Assembly (NCBI GenBank): GCA_044350805.1
Contig: JBILGU010000003.1
Location: 62,001 to 126,000, forward strand
Direction of reading: 5' to 3'
Length of the DNA: 64,000 nt
From: UBA6136 sp044350805
Lineage (GTDB): Bacteria > Pseudomonadota > Gammaproteobacteria > Methylococcales > Methylococcaceae
Shown: positions 26,704 to 35,187 of the stretch, one piece after another
Position numbering within the stretch: position 1 is the first letter of the stretch
Layout: each line of letters begins with the position of its first letter
Notes under the pieces: generated by a model
Database searches by the model: none
Told to the model about the DNA's origin: nothing
Seen by the model: only the letters and a program-made list of their open reading frames with translations
Made by a program: the position numbers and the translations under genes

Positions 26704-28014
26704 TTAGCCGAGGGATTCGACGCGAATGCGTTTGATGGGTTCTTTGATGGTGGGCAACGCTTCGATCTGTGCGATGGCCTGATCGAGTTCCTTTTCGAGA
26801 ACCCGGTGCGTCAACATGATGACCGGGAGGAGATTTTCACCCTCCGGTGGTTCCTTCTGCAGGATCGCCTCAATGCTGATCGCATGATCAGCGAGAATCC
26901 GGGTCACATCCGCGAGCACGCCCGGCTGATCGCTGGCTCTGAGTCGCAGATAATAGGCGCTCTCGATTTCAGAAATCGGAAGAATCGGAAGCTCGGCAAT
27001 GGCACCGGGTTGGAAGGCGAGATGCGGAACGCGGTTATCCGGATCTGAGGTCAGGGTTCGAACCACATCCACAAGATCAGCCACCACGGCGGAAGCGGTG
27101 GGTTCTGCCCCGGCTCCGGCACCATAGTAAAGGGTTGATCCGACGGCATCCGCCTTGACCAGAACCGCATTCATGACGCCGTCGACATTGGCGATCAAGC
27201 GCCGGAAAGGGATCAGGGTTGGATGGACGCGAAGCTCAATGCCACGTGATGCTCTCCGGGCAATCCCCAGAAGCTTGATCCTGTAGCCCAGAGCCTCGGC
27301 ATAATTGACGTCCATTGCCGTGATGCCCGTGATGCCCTCGATCGCGACCTTGTCGGCCTGAAGCGGGATGCCGAAAGCGATCGAAGCCAGAATCGTGAGT
27401 TTGTGGGCCGCATCAATGCCTTCGATATCGAAGGTGGGATCAGCCTCAGCATAGCCCAGAGACTGGGCATCGCTGAGGACGTCCGAGAAGTTTCGACCCT
27501 TGTCGCGCATCTCGGTCAGAATGAAATTGCAGGTGCCATTGATGATCCCTGCTAACCATTCGACGGTATTTCCTGCAAGGCCTTCCCTGATGGCTTTGAT
27601 CACCGGGATTCCCCCCGCGACAGCCGCCTCGAACGCGACCATGAGCCCCTTCTCGCGGGCTTTAGCGAAAATTTCATTGCCATGAAGTGCGATCAGGGCC
27701 TTGTTCGCCGTAACGACGTGCTTGCCATTCTCTAAAGCCTGAAGCACCAGTTCGCGGGCGGGGTTGATGCCGCCGATGAGCTCGACCACGATATCGATCT
27801 CTGGATCATTGACGATCGTGAAGGGGTCGGTCGTCAGATGAATGCCCTGAATATCACAGATGCGGGTCCGGTTCAGATCTCTTGCGGACGCGGAATGGAT
27901 CTTGATGGCCCTGCCTGCGCGGCGGGTGATCTCAATGGCATTCCGATGCAGCACGCTCACTGTGCCGCCGCCCACTGTGCCAAGACCGAGTAAGCCGATT
28001 GATACGGGTTTCAA
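26704..28014 (-). CDS. hom: Homoserine dehydrogenase
   Basis: Monofunctional enzyme of 436 residues, reducing aspartate semialdehyde to homoserine for threonine and methionine. The NAD(P) motif is GLLGLGTVGGGTV at 8-20, the catalytic core contains KHVVTANKALIA and GIINGTCNFILTEM, and an ACT regulatory domain (YYLRLRASDQPGVLADVTRIL) is at about 350-425, which in relatives mediates threonine inhibition. No aspartokinase domain is fused. It lies between alaC (36 bases upstream) and thrC. Confidence 0.96.
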   Translation of the reverse strand: MKPVSIGLLGLGTVGGGTVSVLHRNAIEITRRAGRAIKIHSASARDLNRTRICDIQGIHLTTDPFTIVNDPEIDIVVELIGGINPARELVLQALENGKHVVTANKALIALHGNEIFAKAREKGLMVAFEAAVAGGIPVIKAIREGLAGNTVEWLAGIINGTCNFILTEMRDKGRNFSDVLSDAQSLGYAEADPTFDIEGIDAAHKLTILASIAFGIPLQADKVAIEGITGITAMDVNYAEALGYRIKLLGIARRASRGIELRVHPTLIPFRRLIANVDGVMNAVLVKADAVGSTLYYGAGAGAEPTASAVVADLVDVVRTLTSDPDNRVPHLAFQPGAIAELPILPISEIESAYYLRLRASDQPGVLADVTRILADHAISIEAILQKEPPEGENLLPVIMLTHRVLEKELDQAIAQIEALPTIKEPIKRIRVESLG

Positions 28015-28050
28015 GGGGGTTCCTCTGGTTTTCCTGAAGGGGTGACGGCC

Positions 28051-29235
28051 TTAGGCCAATCCGTCCTTGCGCATCATGTTTTTGATGCCTCTGACGGCCT
28101 GTCGGGTTCGGTGTTCATTTTCGATCAAACTGAAGCGAACATGATCGTCACCAAATTCTCCGAATCCGATGCCAGGGGAGACCGCGACCTGTGCTTCAAG
28201 CAGAACTTTCTTGGCAAACTCGAGTGAGCCAAGATGCCGATAGGGCTCTGGAATCGGCGCCCACATAAACATGGTCGCCTTAGGTTTTTCAATTTCCCAA
28301 CCAATCCCGGCCAGACTGGACCAAAGGACATCACGGCGCCCTTGGTAGATATTGCAGATTTCCTGCACGCAGTCCTGTGGGCCCTCTAGAGCCGTAATCG
28401 CAGCGACCTGAATGGGGGCGAACGTGCCATAGTCGAGGTACGACTTGATTCGACCCAATGCGGCAACCAGTTCGCGGTTTCCACACATGAAGCCGACACG
28501 CCACCCTGGCATGTTGTAGCTTTTCGATAGGGTGAAAAACTCTACGGCAACATCAGTTGCGCCCGGCACTTGAAGGATTGATGGGGCAACATAGCCATCG
28601 AAAACGATATCGGCATAAGCAATATCATGCACCACCCAGATTTTGTATTCCCGGGCGAGCGCAACAACTTTTTCAAAAAACTCGAGATCGACGCACTGGG
28701 TGGTGGGGTTCCCAGGGAAGTTGAGGACAAGCATCTTGGGTTTAGGCCACGAGGTCTTGATGGCTTTCTCAAGCTCTTCGAAGAAATCAACGCCAGGCAC
28801 GAGCGGGACATGCCGCACGTCGGCACCCGCAAGAACAAAACCATAAGGATGAATGGGATATGCAGGGTTTGGGACCAGTGCTACATCTCCAGGACCCATG
28901 GTCGCCATGGCCAGATGAGCCAGGCCTTCCTTGGAGCCAATTGTGACAATCGCCTGCGTATCTGGATCCAGTTCAACACCGAAACGACGAAGATACCAAC
29001 CGCAAATGGCTTTTCTCAGACGAATGATGCCTTTGGAGACCGAGTAGCGATGGGACGTGCCTTTTTGAGAGACCTCAATCAACTTATCCACAATGTGTTG
29101 GGGCGTCGCTCGGTCAGGGTTACCCATGCCAAAGTCAATGATGTCGACGCCATCAGCCCTCTGTTTGGCTTTGAGTTCATTAACGATGTTGAAGACGTAG
29201 GGAGGCAGTCTTTTGATGCGTTGGAATTCTTCCAT
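28051..29235 (-). CDS. alaC: Alanine transaminase AlaC-type aminotransferase
   Basis: Fold-type I PLP aminotransferase of 394 residues. The amino terminus MEEFQRIKRLPPYVFNIVNEL, then DIIDFGMGNPD, is typical of the AlaC/YfdZ group; the PLP lysine is in TLSKSYNMPGWRVGF. It converts pyruvate and glutamate to alanine in E. coli. The frame is open to 29301; ATG 29235 matches family starts. It leads the alaC-hom-thrC operon, an arrangement common in beta- and gammaproteobacteria, so a role in aspartate-family or lysine-related transamination is also possible. Confidence 0.88.
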   Translation of the reverse strand: MEEFQRIKRLPPYVFNIVNELKAKQRADGVDIIDFGMGNPDRATPQHIVDKLIEVSQKGTSHRYSVSKGIIRLRKAICGWYLRRFGVELDPDTQAIVTIGSKEGLAHLAMATMGPGDVALVPNPAYPIHPYGFVLAGADVRHVPLVPGVDFFEELEKAIKTSWPKPKMLVLNFPGNPTTQCVDLEFFEKVVALAREYKIWVVHDIAYADIVFDGYVAPSILQVPGATDVAVEFFTLSKSYNMPGWRVGFMCGNRELVAALGRIKSYLDYGTFAPIQVAAITALEGPQDCVQEICNIYQGRRDVLWSSLAGIGWEIEKPKATMFMWAPIPEPYRHLGSLEFAKKVLLEAQVAVSPGIGFGEFGDDHVRFSLIENEHRTRQAVRGIKNMMRKDGLA

Positions 29236-29336
29236 CCTTGACTCTGGCGCGTGTGGGCTGGGATCGCTGTTTATGACTCTGGGCCGACCCTGAAAGCGCA
29301 TCTCCTGTGGGATGAGATCACGGGGCCCGACCGCGG

Positions 29337-29366
29337 ATTATACAAGATCAGCTCTTAGGGTTCGAA
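29337..29366 (-). promoter_or_regulatory. Candidate promoter of alaC-hom-thrC
   Basis: On the minus strand TTCGAA (29366-29361), 18 bases, then a perfect TATAAT (29342-29337). The transcript would start near 29330, with a leader of about 95 bases before the ATG at 29235. Confidence 0.5.
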
Positions 29367-29428
29367 GGATCGGCTGAATTGATCTTTATTGATTGTGGGG
29401 TTTGGCCCGCCTATGGGAAACTTCATGC

Positions 29429-30262
29429 ATGAATTCCATCTCCCCAGTCTTCAATTCATCGCCCCCGGTCGTTCTCTGTCTTTCGGGTCATGATCCTACT
29501 GGCGGAGCAGGAATCCAGGCGGATATAGAGGCCATCCGAGCCGTGGGTGCTCATCCAGCGACCCTGGTCACTGCGCTCACGGCACAGGACAGTCAGAATG
29601 TGATCGGAGTGTATCCTCAGGATCCGGATGCCTTGATGGCTCAGGGTTTGCTCTTGCTTCAGGACCTCAATGTCGTTGTGATCAAGATCGGTCTTCTCGG
29701 CTCGCACCGCATCGCTCGAAAAGTGGCCGAGCTGATCGATATTGCAGGACCCATCCCAGTGGTTTTGGATCCGGTCTTGGCGGCAGGCGGAGGGACCGAT
29801 CTTGCGGGCGATCAGCTTCTCTCTGTGCTCCGTCAGGAGATTTTGCCGAAAGTGACCTGGATCACGCCGAATGTGCCAGAGGCGCGTCGATTGGCAGGAC
29901 GAGCTGACCTTGGGGAGTGCTCTGAGCGACTCATGGCGCTGGGCGCGCGTCATGTCTTGGTCACAGGAACTCATGATGCGGGAGCCCTCGTGATTAATCG
30001 GTGGTATGGGCCGGATGGCATGACCGAATGGAGTTGGCCTCGACTTCCCCATGATTATCATGGTTCGGGTTGCACCCTTGCGGCCGCTTTAGCTGCAGGG
30101 CTTGCCTGCGGGCGAGGGGATGGGGAGTCAGCCTATGCGGCTCAGGCGCTGACCTATGATTCCCTTAAAGCGGCTTATCCCCTCGGGCAGGGTCAATGGT
30201 TTCCATTCCGCTCAGGGGCATCATCGGCGCTGGGTTTGGAGGTTGATCATCGTGAACGCTGA
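29429..30262 (+). CDS. thiD: Hydroxymethylpyrimidine / phosphomethylpyrimidine kinase
   Basis: Ribokinase-fold kinase of 277 residues acting twice on the HMP moiety of thiamine. LSGHDPTGGAGIQADIEA near the start binds the pyrimidine; VVLDPVLAAGGG, ITPNVPEARRLAG and the anion-hole motif DYHGSGCTLAAALAA near 210-225 are all present. TTG 29393 opens the frame, but ATG 29429 with GGGA upstream is the likelier start. No TPP riboswitch is seen before it. The next gene overlaps its stop by 11 bases. Confidence 0.93.
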   Translation: MNSISPVFNSSPPVVLCLSGHDPTGGAGIQADIEAIRAVGAHPATLVTALTAQDSQNVIGVYPQDPDALMAQGLLLLQDLNVVVIKIGLLGSHRIARKVAELIDIAGPIPVVLDPVLAAGGGTDLAGDQLLSVLRQEILPKVTWITPNVPEARRLAGRADLGECSERLMALGARHVLVTGTHDAGALVINRWYGPDGMTEWSWPRLPHDYHGSGCTLAAALAAGLACGRGDGESAYAAQALTYDSLKAAYPLGQGQWFPFRSGASSALGLEVDHRER

Positions 30263-31034
30263 GTTCGGAACGATCAAGCGAGAGGTTCTGGAGACGTTCC
30301 TTGGTGAAACTATGGGGGTTAAAGGTTATGCTGACTATTGCCCAAACGGTCTGCAGGTCGAGGGAAAAGAGAGCATCCGGCGGGTAGGTTTTGCCGTTTC
30401 CGCGACCATGGACTCAATCCGTCGGGCAGTTGAGGCGCAGGCCGATGCCTTGATTGTCCATCATGGTTTGCTCTGGAATTTTTCAGGGCCCAGGCCCCTG
30501 GTCGGTCCCTACGCACGGCGCGTTTTCCCCCTGGTTCGGAGTGAGATGAATCTGTTTGCATACCATTTGCCGCTTGATGCGCATCCTTATTATGGAAATG
30601 CAGCGGGTCTTGCGCGCGCTCTGGGTTTGACGCAGTTGGCCCCTTTTGGTGATTACAAGGGAAAGCCGACGGGTGTTCAGGGCGTTTTTGATGAGGCACT
30701 CCCGGCCTCTTCTTTAAAGGCGAAGATTTCGCAAGCGCTTGATCATCCAGTGCTTTTTGCAAGCCCTGATGAGCGGGCCATGGTAAGGACCTTAGGCATT
30801 ATTACGGGGGGCGCCAACCGAGATTGGTCTCTTGCTCATTCCGTGGGCCTTGATGGATACCTGACCGGTGAAATGAGTGAGCATGATTGGCACGACAGTC
30901 AGGAAGCGGGAATTCATATGTTTGCAGGGGGTCATCATGCCACTGAGGTCTTTGGCGTGAAGTCCCTCATGATCCTTTTGACCGAGCGGTTTGGTCTGGA
31001 CTGCTTTTACATCGACAGTGAAAATCCGGCTTAA
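30252..31034 (+). CDS. Nif3-like dinuclear metal-centre protein (YbgI/YqfO family)
   Basis: Protein of 260 residues of the Nif3 (NIF3/YbgI) family, hexameric toroids that bind two metal ions; GTP cyclohydrolase I type 2 is an often-used but doubtful name. Metal ligands are visible as LIVHHGLLWN (two His), YHLPLDAHP and, near the end, FAGGHHATEVFG with the Glu. GTG 30252 has GGAGG at 30238-30242; the frame is open further up inside thiD. The catalytic role is unknown. It overlaps thiD and is followed by a GNAT gene. Confidence 0.88.
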   Translation: MNAEFGTIKREVLETFLGETMGVKGYADYCPNGLQVEGKESIRRVGFAVSATMDSIRRAVEAQADALIVHHGLLWNFSGPRPLVGPYARRVFPLVRSEMNLFAYHLPLDAHPYYGNAAGLARALGLTQLAPFGDYKGKPTGVQGVFDEALPASSLKAKISQALDHPVLFASPDERAMVRTLGIITGGANRDWSLAHSVGLDGYLTGEMSEHDWHDSQEAGIHMFAGGHHATEVFGVKSLMILLTERFGLDCFYIDSENPA

Positions 31035-31077
31035 GAAGGGCTCCCCTGATTCCTGTGGGGCGAGACTTGTAGAGGTC

Positions 31078-31572
31078 ATGCCCTCGGATTTTTCCGTGTT
31101 GGCAGAGTATTCCCGGATACTTTGGCGAGCTGCCTATGAACCCGATCTTTTCTCCGCGGATATCTCGGAGCTTCTTTGGGGGAGAAGTTACTCCATGGCG
31201 GCACTCGAAGCTGCCTATGCGGTCGGCGAGAAAACGTTCTGGGTCATGGTAAACGGCCAACGGGCTGGATTCGTTGCCTATCGAAACGAGAAGGCGGGTC
31301 CTCGGATGCGACTTTCCAAGCTCTATCTTCACCCCAGTTTCTGGGGGCAAGGGCTTGGGGCATGGGTGCTCCAGTCGGTAACGCGTGCTGCCCTCGATGT
31401 GGGGGCAGCATGCATTGAGCTTTATGTCTTCCGTCGAAACGTACGTGCGATTCAAGCTTACCAGCGAGCTGGATTCAAAGTTGCGCGAGAAGAACTGACG
31501 GATCTAGGAGGTGGTGTGGTTTATGACGACTTTGTCATGGCCAAGGAAATCGAAAGCCCAAGAGCGGTTTAG
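31078..31572 (+). CDS. GNAT-family N-acetyltransferase
   Basis: Protein of 164 residues with the GNAT acetyl-CoA core: LSKLYLHPSFWGQGLGAWVLQ (motif A, Q/GxGxG/A form) and a following block with LYVFRRNVRAIQAYQRAGFKV (motif B). The acceptor is unknown. The frame opens earlier (30991), overlapping the Nif3-like gene; ATG 31078 with GAGG at 31071-31074 is taken. Its stop overlaps the stop region of the convergent small exported protein by a few bases. Confidence 0.8.
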   Translation: MPSDFSVLAEYSRILWRAAYEPDLFSADISELLWGRSYSMAALEAAYAVGEKTFWVMVNGQRAGFVAYRNEKAGPRMRLSKLYLHPSFWGQGLGAWVLQSVTRAALDVGAACIELYVFRRNVRAIQAYQRAGFKVAREELTDLGGGVVYDDFVMAKEIESPRAV

Positions 31573-31880
31573 GGCTTTGGCTTTTTATCCATCATTTCCT
31601 TCATGTGTCGTTGCATCATTTGGTGATGCTTCAGTTCGTAGGACTTCATTAGTTGAAGTTGCTCTTCCTTAAGTTTTTCCTTTTCTTTGGGGTCCTTCGC
31701 TGCGAGGATTCGATCCGAAAGTGCATGCATTTGAAGAAGATGTTCCTGACGTTCACGAAGCCCCTCATCGCTCATCATCAGTCCTGGGGGAGGCGGTGGC
31801 GCAGATTCCGCCTGGACTGTAAGGCAATTGAGAGCTAAGGCCAGAGGCGCCAGGGCGCCAAAAACGAGTGGGCTACGCAT
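31569..31880 (-). CDS. Small exported Met/His-rich helical protein, unknown function
   Basis: I do not recognise a family. The 103 residues begin with a signal peptide (MRSPLVFGALAPLALALN, cleavage likely after VQA at about 22-24), then a Pro run, then one long charged helix (ERQEHLLQ...LKEEQLQLMK) ending in HHQMMQRHMKEMMDKK. The tail has seven Met and four His in about 20 residues, which could bind copper or another metal. It starts 14 bases after gspD, so it is probably the last gene of the type II secretion operon. It might be a periplasmic chaperone or metal-binding protein. Confidence 0.65.
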   Translation of the reverse strand: MRSPLVFGALAPLALALNCLTVQAESAPPPPPGLMMSDEGLRERQEHLLQMHALSDRILAAKDPKEKEKLKEEQLQLMKSYELKHHQMMQRHMKEMMDKKPKP

Positions 31881-31894
31881 CGAGGTTTCTCCGT

Positions 31895-34369
31895 CTAGGG
31901 GCTAGGGCTGTAGTTTCGGCCAGTAAGGTCGATGGTGTTGGGGCCTGGATCATAGAGGCCTGTGAGTTTTCGCCTAAATTCGTTGCTGACTTCACGCCCC
32001 TTACTTGAGGTATCAACAATTCTTGGAGTCAGGAGGACGACCAGTTCGGTTCTATCTGTCGCCATTTCGGTTTTGCCAAAGAGGTCGCCGATCACCGGGA
32101 GTTCATAGAGCAAAGGAACTCCAGATTTGGTGGTTGAGGTGTTTTCCTGAATCAAGCCCCCAAGAACCAAGGTTTCGCCATTTTGGACCGAGACATTGCT
32201 TTTGATCTGGCGTTGGGCAATGGTGGGGGATGATATGCCCTGAATCTGGCCAGCCTTATTGACGTTGCTTACGTTCTGGATGATGTCCATAGAGACGAGA
32301 CCACCCGAATTCACCCGGGGACGAACATTCAGCAATACGCCAGTGTCACGGTACTGGACTGAGTTGTAGGAGGAGTAAACAGGGTTGGTGGTCGTGGTTG
32401 CAGCCCCCCCTGTAAAGTTACCATATTGGCCCGTCAGAATAGGAACCTGATCACCAATGCGCACGGCCGCTTCCTGATTGTTCTGGACCATCACGGAGGG
32501 CGATGACACGACATTGACCTTGCCCTTATCCGCTTCCGCTTGAAGTAGGATTTTGACCTCCTTGCCGAAATTCATGAAATAGGTCAAACCATAATTGGTT
32601 GCAGCTCCTGCTATCGTATCTGTGGACTTACCAAAGATGTCCTGGATACCTAAGCCACCGGCATAGTTCCCTGAATTGAAATACCACTTGATGCCGTATT
32701 GGAGGTTATCAACCAGCTTGACTTCGGCGATGGTGGCATCGATGAGGACTTGAAGCGGAAGGATATCGAGTTCCTTGATGACGGTCTCAATCTCCTGATA
32801 TTCCTGGTACTTGGCTGTGATAATCAGAGCGTTGTTGGCTGGATCCGCGACAATCCGAATATTGCCGATGTTGGTTGCCTGACTGGAGCGGTTCTGTTGG
32901 GTGCCTCGTCCAAGGCCGCCCGATGAACCAAAGCCACCGCCCGATGAACCGGAGCCACCCCCAGACGAACCAAATCCACCGGAGCTTCCAGAGCCACCAG
33001 AGCTGTCATAGCCACCTGATGTTGAACCGCCCCCAAAGCCACTGGAGCCAGAGCCAGTTGAAGATTCCGCACCATAATTTGGCCCCATGCTGGAACCCAT
33101 GCTGCCTGAAGAGGAGCCCATACCGAGGTCCCCGGAAGGGCTGCTGCCAAGGTCGCCTGCCGAGTTAGAAAAGCCACTCCCGCCACCGCCTGGGGTGCTG
33201 GCACTGCTAGCACCGATATTGCTGTTCTGAAAGCCAGGGCGCAGGGATGCACTGCTACCAGAGCCAGAGCGGCCACCAAAAATATTAGTCAGGGTCTTTG
33301 CAAGTTCAATCGCGTCGACATTCTGAAGTCGATATACGTGGATACTGCCCATGCGGTTTGGGGAGTAACGATCCAGCCGACCGACCCAGCTCGCAATCTC
33401 CTCTAGATAGCGGGGTTGCGGGGTGATGGCGAGAATGGAATTCAATCGATCAATCGGCAGAATCTTTACAAGTCCTGCCAGAGGGCCTTTATTGGTATCC
33501 CCAATGATTTTCTGGATTTCCGTTGCGATAAGCGCGGGCTCGACGTTGGTTAGAGGATAAATACCCACCGACATGCCGCTCATAAAGTCGACGTCAAACA
33601 ATTGAACGGTATCCAGAACGGTGGCCAGTTCTTCAGACGATCCCGCGACCCAGAGCATGTTTCGCGTTGTGTCGACACGAATGATCGACTTAGGCGGCAT
33701 CAGTGGTTCCAGAATTTTCTGCATTTCCTGGGCGCCAACATAGCGTAACGGGATGATCCGCAGCTGGAATCCTGGGGGAATGCGTTGCCCCGGGGTACCT
33801 ATTTTGGCTCCAGGAGCGCCAACGATTCCCCCGGCTTCGGGTTCGATCCGGTACATGTCGTTGTCCTTGATGAGGACAGCGCCATTCAGCCTCAGAAGCG
33901 TCTCAAGGGTAGGGATCAGTTCCTCTTCAGCCAGAGCGCGGGTCGTCTGCAAGGTTACCCTGCCAGAAACCTTGGGGCTGATGATGTAGTTGATCTTGAG
34001 GGTTTCATCGAGAATCGTCTTGGCCACTTCATTGAGATCCGCATCATCAAAATTTAGAGTGTACTTCCCCTCTTTTCTGACGGCGGCAATTTCTGGGGAT
34101 GCCTTGCCAAGCTTGTTATTGCCATTGCCGAGAAGACTGTTCTTGGCTGGGAAATATTCCGGTGGCTTCTGCTCACGCGCCTTGATGGGCTCACTTTGCG
34201 TGGGTCGTTGGCTCAGGCTCTGGCGATTGATGGGGTCGATCTTCAGGTTGGCAGGAACAGGGGTGCGTTTGATGGCCTCGGGCGCTAACGCCTCACAGCC
34301 CCCAAGAAGGACTGTGATCGAAAGCGAAAGAATAACGAGACGGAGATTGCAGTTCGACATGGAAATCAT
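31895..34369 (-). CDS. gspD: Type II secretion system secretin GspD
   Basis: Outer-membrane secretin of about 824 residues that forms the export channel. A lipoprotein-type signal peptide (LVILSLSITVLLGGC) suggests lipidation. N0 (YTLNFDDADLNEVAKTIL), N1, N2 and N3 domains follow, and the secretin domain from about 540 ends with GETLVLGGLIQ...SGVPLLYELPVIGDLFG...ELVVLLTPRIV. A Gly/Ser-rich insert of about 130 residues lies within N3 (nucleotides 32882-33271). The frame starts at TTG 34381; ATG 34369 or 34360 is likelier. It lies 84 bases behind the GspC/N-like gene. Confidence 0.95.
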   Translation of the reverse strand: MISMSNCNLRLVILSLSITVLLGGCEALAPEAIKRTPVPANLKIDPINRQSLSQRPTQSEPIKAREQKPPEYFPAKNSLLGNGNNKLGKASPEIAAVRKEGKYTLNFDDADLNEVAKTILDETLKINYIISPKVSGRVTLQTTRALAEEELIPTLETLLRLNGAVLIKDNDMYRIEPEAGGIVGAPGAKIGTPGQRIPPGFQLRIIPLRYVGAQEMQKILEPLMPPKSIIRVDTTRNMLWVAGSSEELATVLDTVQLFDVDFMSGMSVGIYPLTNVEPALIATEIQKIIGDTNKGPLAGLVKILPIDRLNSILAITPQPRYLEEIASWVGRLDRYSPNRMGSIHVYRLQNVDAIELAKTLTNIFGGRSGSGSSASLRPGFQNSNIGASSASTPGGGGSGFSNSAGDLGSSPSGDLGMGSSSGSMGSSMGPNYGAESSTGSGSSGFGGGSTSGGYDSSGGSGSSGGFGSSGGGSGSSGGGFGSSGGLGRGTQQNRSSQATNIGNIRIVADPANNALIITAKYQEYQEIETVIKELDILPLQVLIDATIAEVKLVDNLQYGIKWYFNSGNYAGGLGIQDIFGKSTDTIAGAATNYGLTYFMNFGKEVKILLQAEADKGKVNVVSSPSVMVQNNQEAAVRIGDQVPILTGQYGNFTGGAATTTTNPVYSSYNSVQYRDTGVLLNVRPRVNSGGLVSMDIIQNVSNVNKAGQIQGISSPTIAQRQIKSNVSVQNGETLVLGGLIQENTSTTKSGVPLLYELPVIGDLFGKTEMATDRTELVVLLTPRIVDTSSKGREVSNEFRRKLTGLYDPGPNTIDLTGRNYSPSP
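32882..33271 (-). repeat. Gly/Ser-rich low-complexity insert inside gspD
   Basis: About 130 residues made almost only of Gly, Ser, Ala and Thr with scattered Phe, in imperfect repeats such as GFGSSGG and GSGSSGG. It replaces the N3 loop that is short in E. coli GspD. Flexible loops of this kind in N3 occur in some secretins, but this one is long. Confidence 0.85.
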
Positions 34370-34453
34370 CTGATGGCTCAATCTTGAATCTTAGCGCATC
34401 GATCTATGACGATGGCACATTTCAGCAAAAGGGTTTGAATTTGGCATCTGGGT

Positions 34454-35185
34454 CTAGTTCTGGTTCTGATACTCATCAACGGCTTCCTCGGCCTGGGGCC
34501 AGCCAATTGGGGGAGCATTAGGGTCTCTTTCCTGTTGCTGCTGCATCTGCATTTGTTGTTGCTGCATCTGCATTTGTTGTTGCTGCATTTGGCTTTGTTG
34601 GGCTGCCGCATCAGTTTGCGAGCGGTCTTGATTCTGGGGGGGCGGTTCCTGATGCTGCTGCTGTCCTGCCGTTTTCGGGCGCTTTTTGACCAGGTTCAGG
34701 CTTTCCTCGATGTCCTCGTTATGCAGCAAGATTCTGTCGTTCGTGATACGAACGATTTCCCATCCATCAATAGAGTCCTTCTCTCGGAGTTTCCTGTATT
34801 TCCCCTTGCTTTCTGCAATTAATGCCACTCGGCCCCGAGGAGATTCCACCACGCCCATCAACTGAAATGTCACGGGGGCCGGGGGTTCAGCTCTTTTAGC
34901 AGCGCCAGGAGGGGGAGGAGGGCTGGGTCTTCGCGATTCCATAAAGAGTGGGCGCTCTACCGTTTCGGAAAATTCGCCCACAGACGGAAGCCCGAGTCCT
35001 TCCAGAGAAACTGCAGCCCCAAGGGTGTCTGGGTTTGGGGCGCGGGGTGCCTTGTTGTTTTGGGCGAGGCTGTGACGGAAGGCAAACCACTCGACCAGAA
35101 TCACTATGATCAGGACTAAAAGTGCCGTACCGAGTCCAAGCGGGACACCGTAGGGTTTGAGTCGGGGATCGAGCTCGAATTTCAT
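34454..35185 (-). CDS. Type II secretion GspC/GspN-like inner-membrane protein lacking a PDZ domain
   Basis: Protein of 243 residues with one transmembrane helix (LGTALLVLIIVILVEWFAF at about 18-36), a Pro-rich stretch (SPPPPPGA), and a homology-region-like beta domain (VTFQLMGVVESPRGRVALI; YRKLREKDSIDGWEIVRITNDRILLHNE) that in GspC contacts the secretin N0 domain. No PDZ domain follows; the tail is Gln/Met-rich and encoded by a tandem repeat. Position between gspM and gspD is the GspN slot. It probably fills the GspC role of linking the inner platform to GspD. Confidence 0.75.
   Translation of the reverse strand: MKFELDPRLKPYGVPLGLGTALLVLIIVILVEWFAFRHSLAQNNKAPRAPNPDTLGAAVSLEGLGLPSVGEFSETVERPLFMESRRPSPPPPPGAAKRAEPPAPVTFQLMGVVESPRGRVALIAESKGKYRKLREKDSIDGWEIVRITNDRILLHNEDIEESLNLVKKRPKTAGQQQHQEPPPQNQDRSQTDAAAQQSQMQQQQMQMQQQQMQMQQQQERDPNAPPIGWPQAEEAVDEYQNQN
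34532..34600 (-). repeat. 21-bp tandem repeat encoding a Gln/Met tract
   Basis: Two exact 21-base copies (34541-34561 and 34562-34582), a degenerate third and a partial copy before them. They encode QQQQMQM units near the end of the GspC/N-like protein. Such in-frame repeats can change in copy number without a frameshift. Confidence 0.85.
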
Positions 35186-35187
35186 GG

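Noticed and set aside
29350..29366. GGTTCGAA resembling a tRNA T-arm
   Set aside because: No acceptor, D or anticodon arms surround it; it overlaps the alaC promoter.
29302..29428. Looked for a TPP riboswitch before thiD
   Set aside because: No thi-box CUGAGA core or matching helices; only the divergent alaC promoter is visible.
32882..33271. Gly/Ser repeat tract considered as a CRISPR-like or mobile repeat
   Set aside because: In-frame, irregular and within gspD; no constant repeat-spacer pattern.
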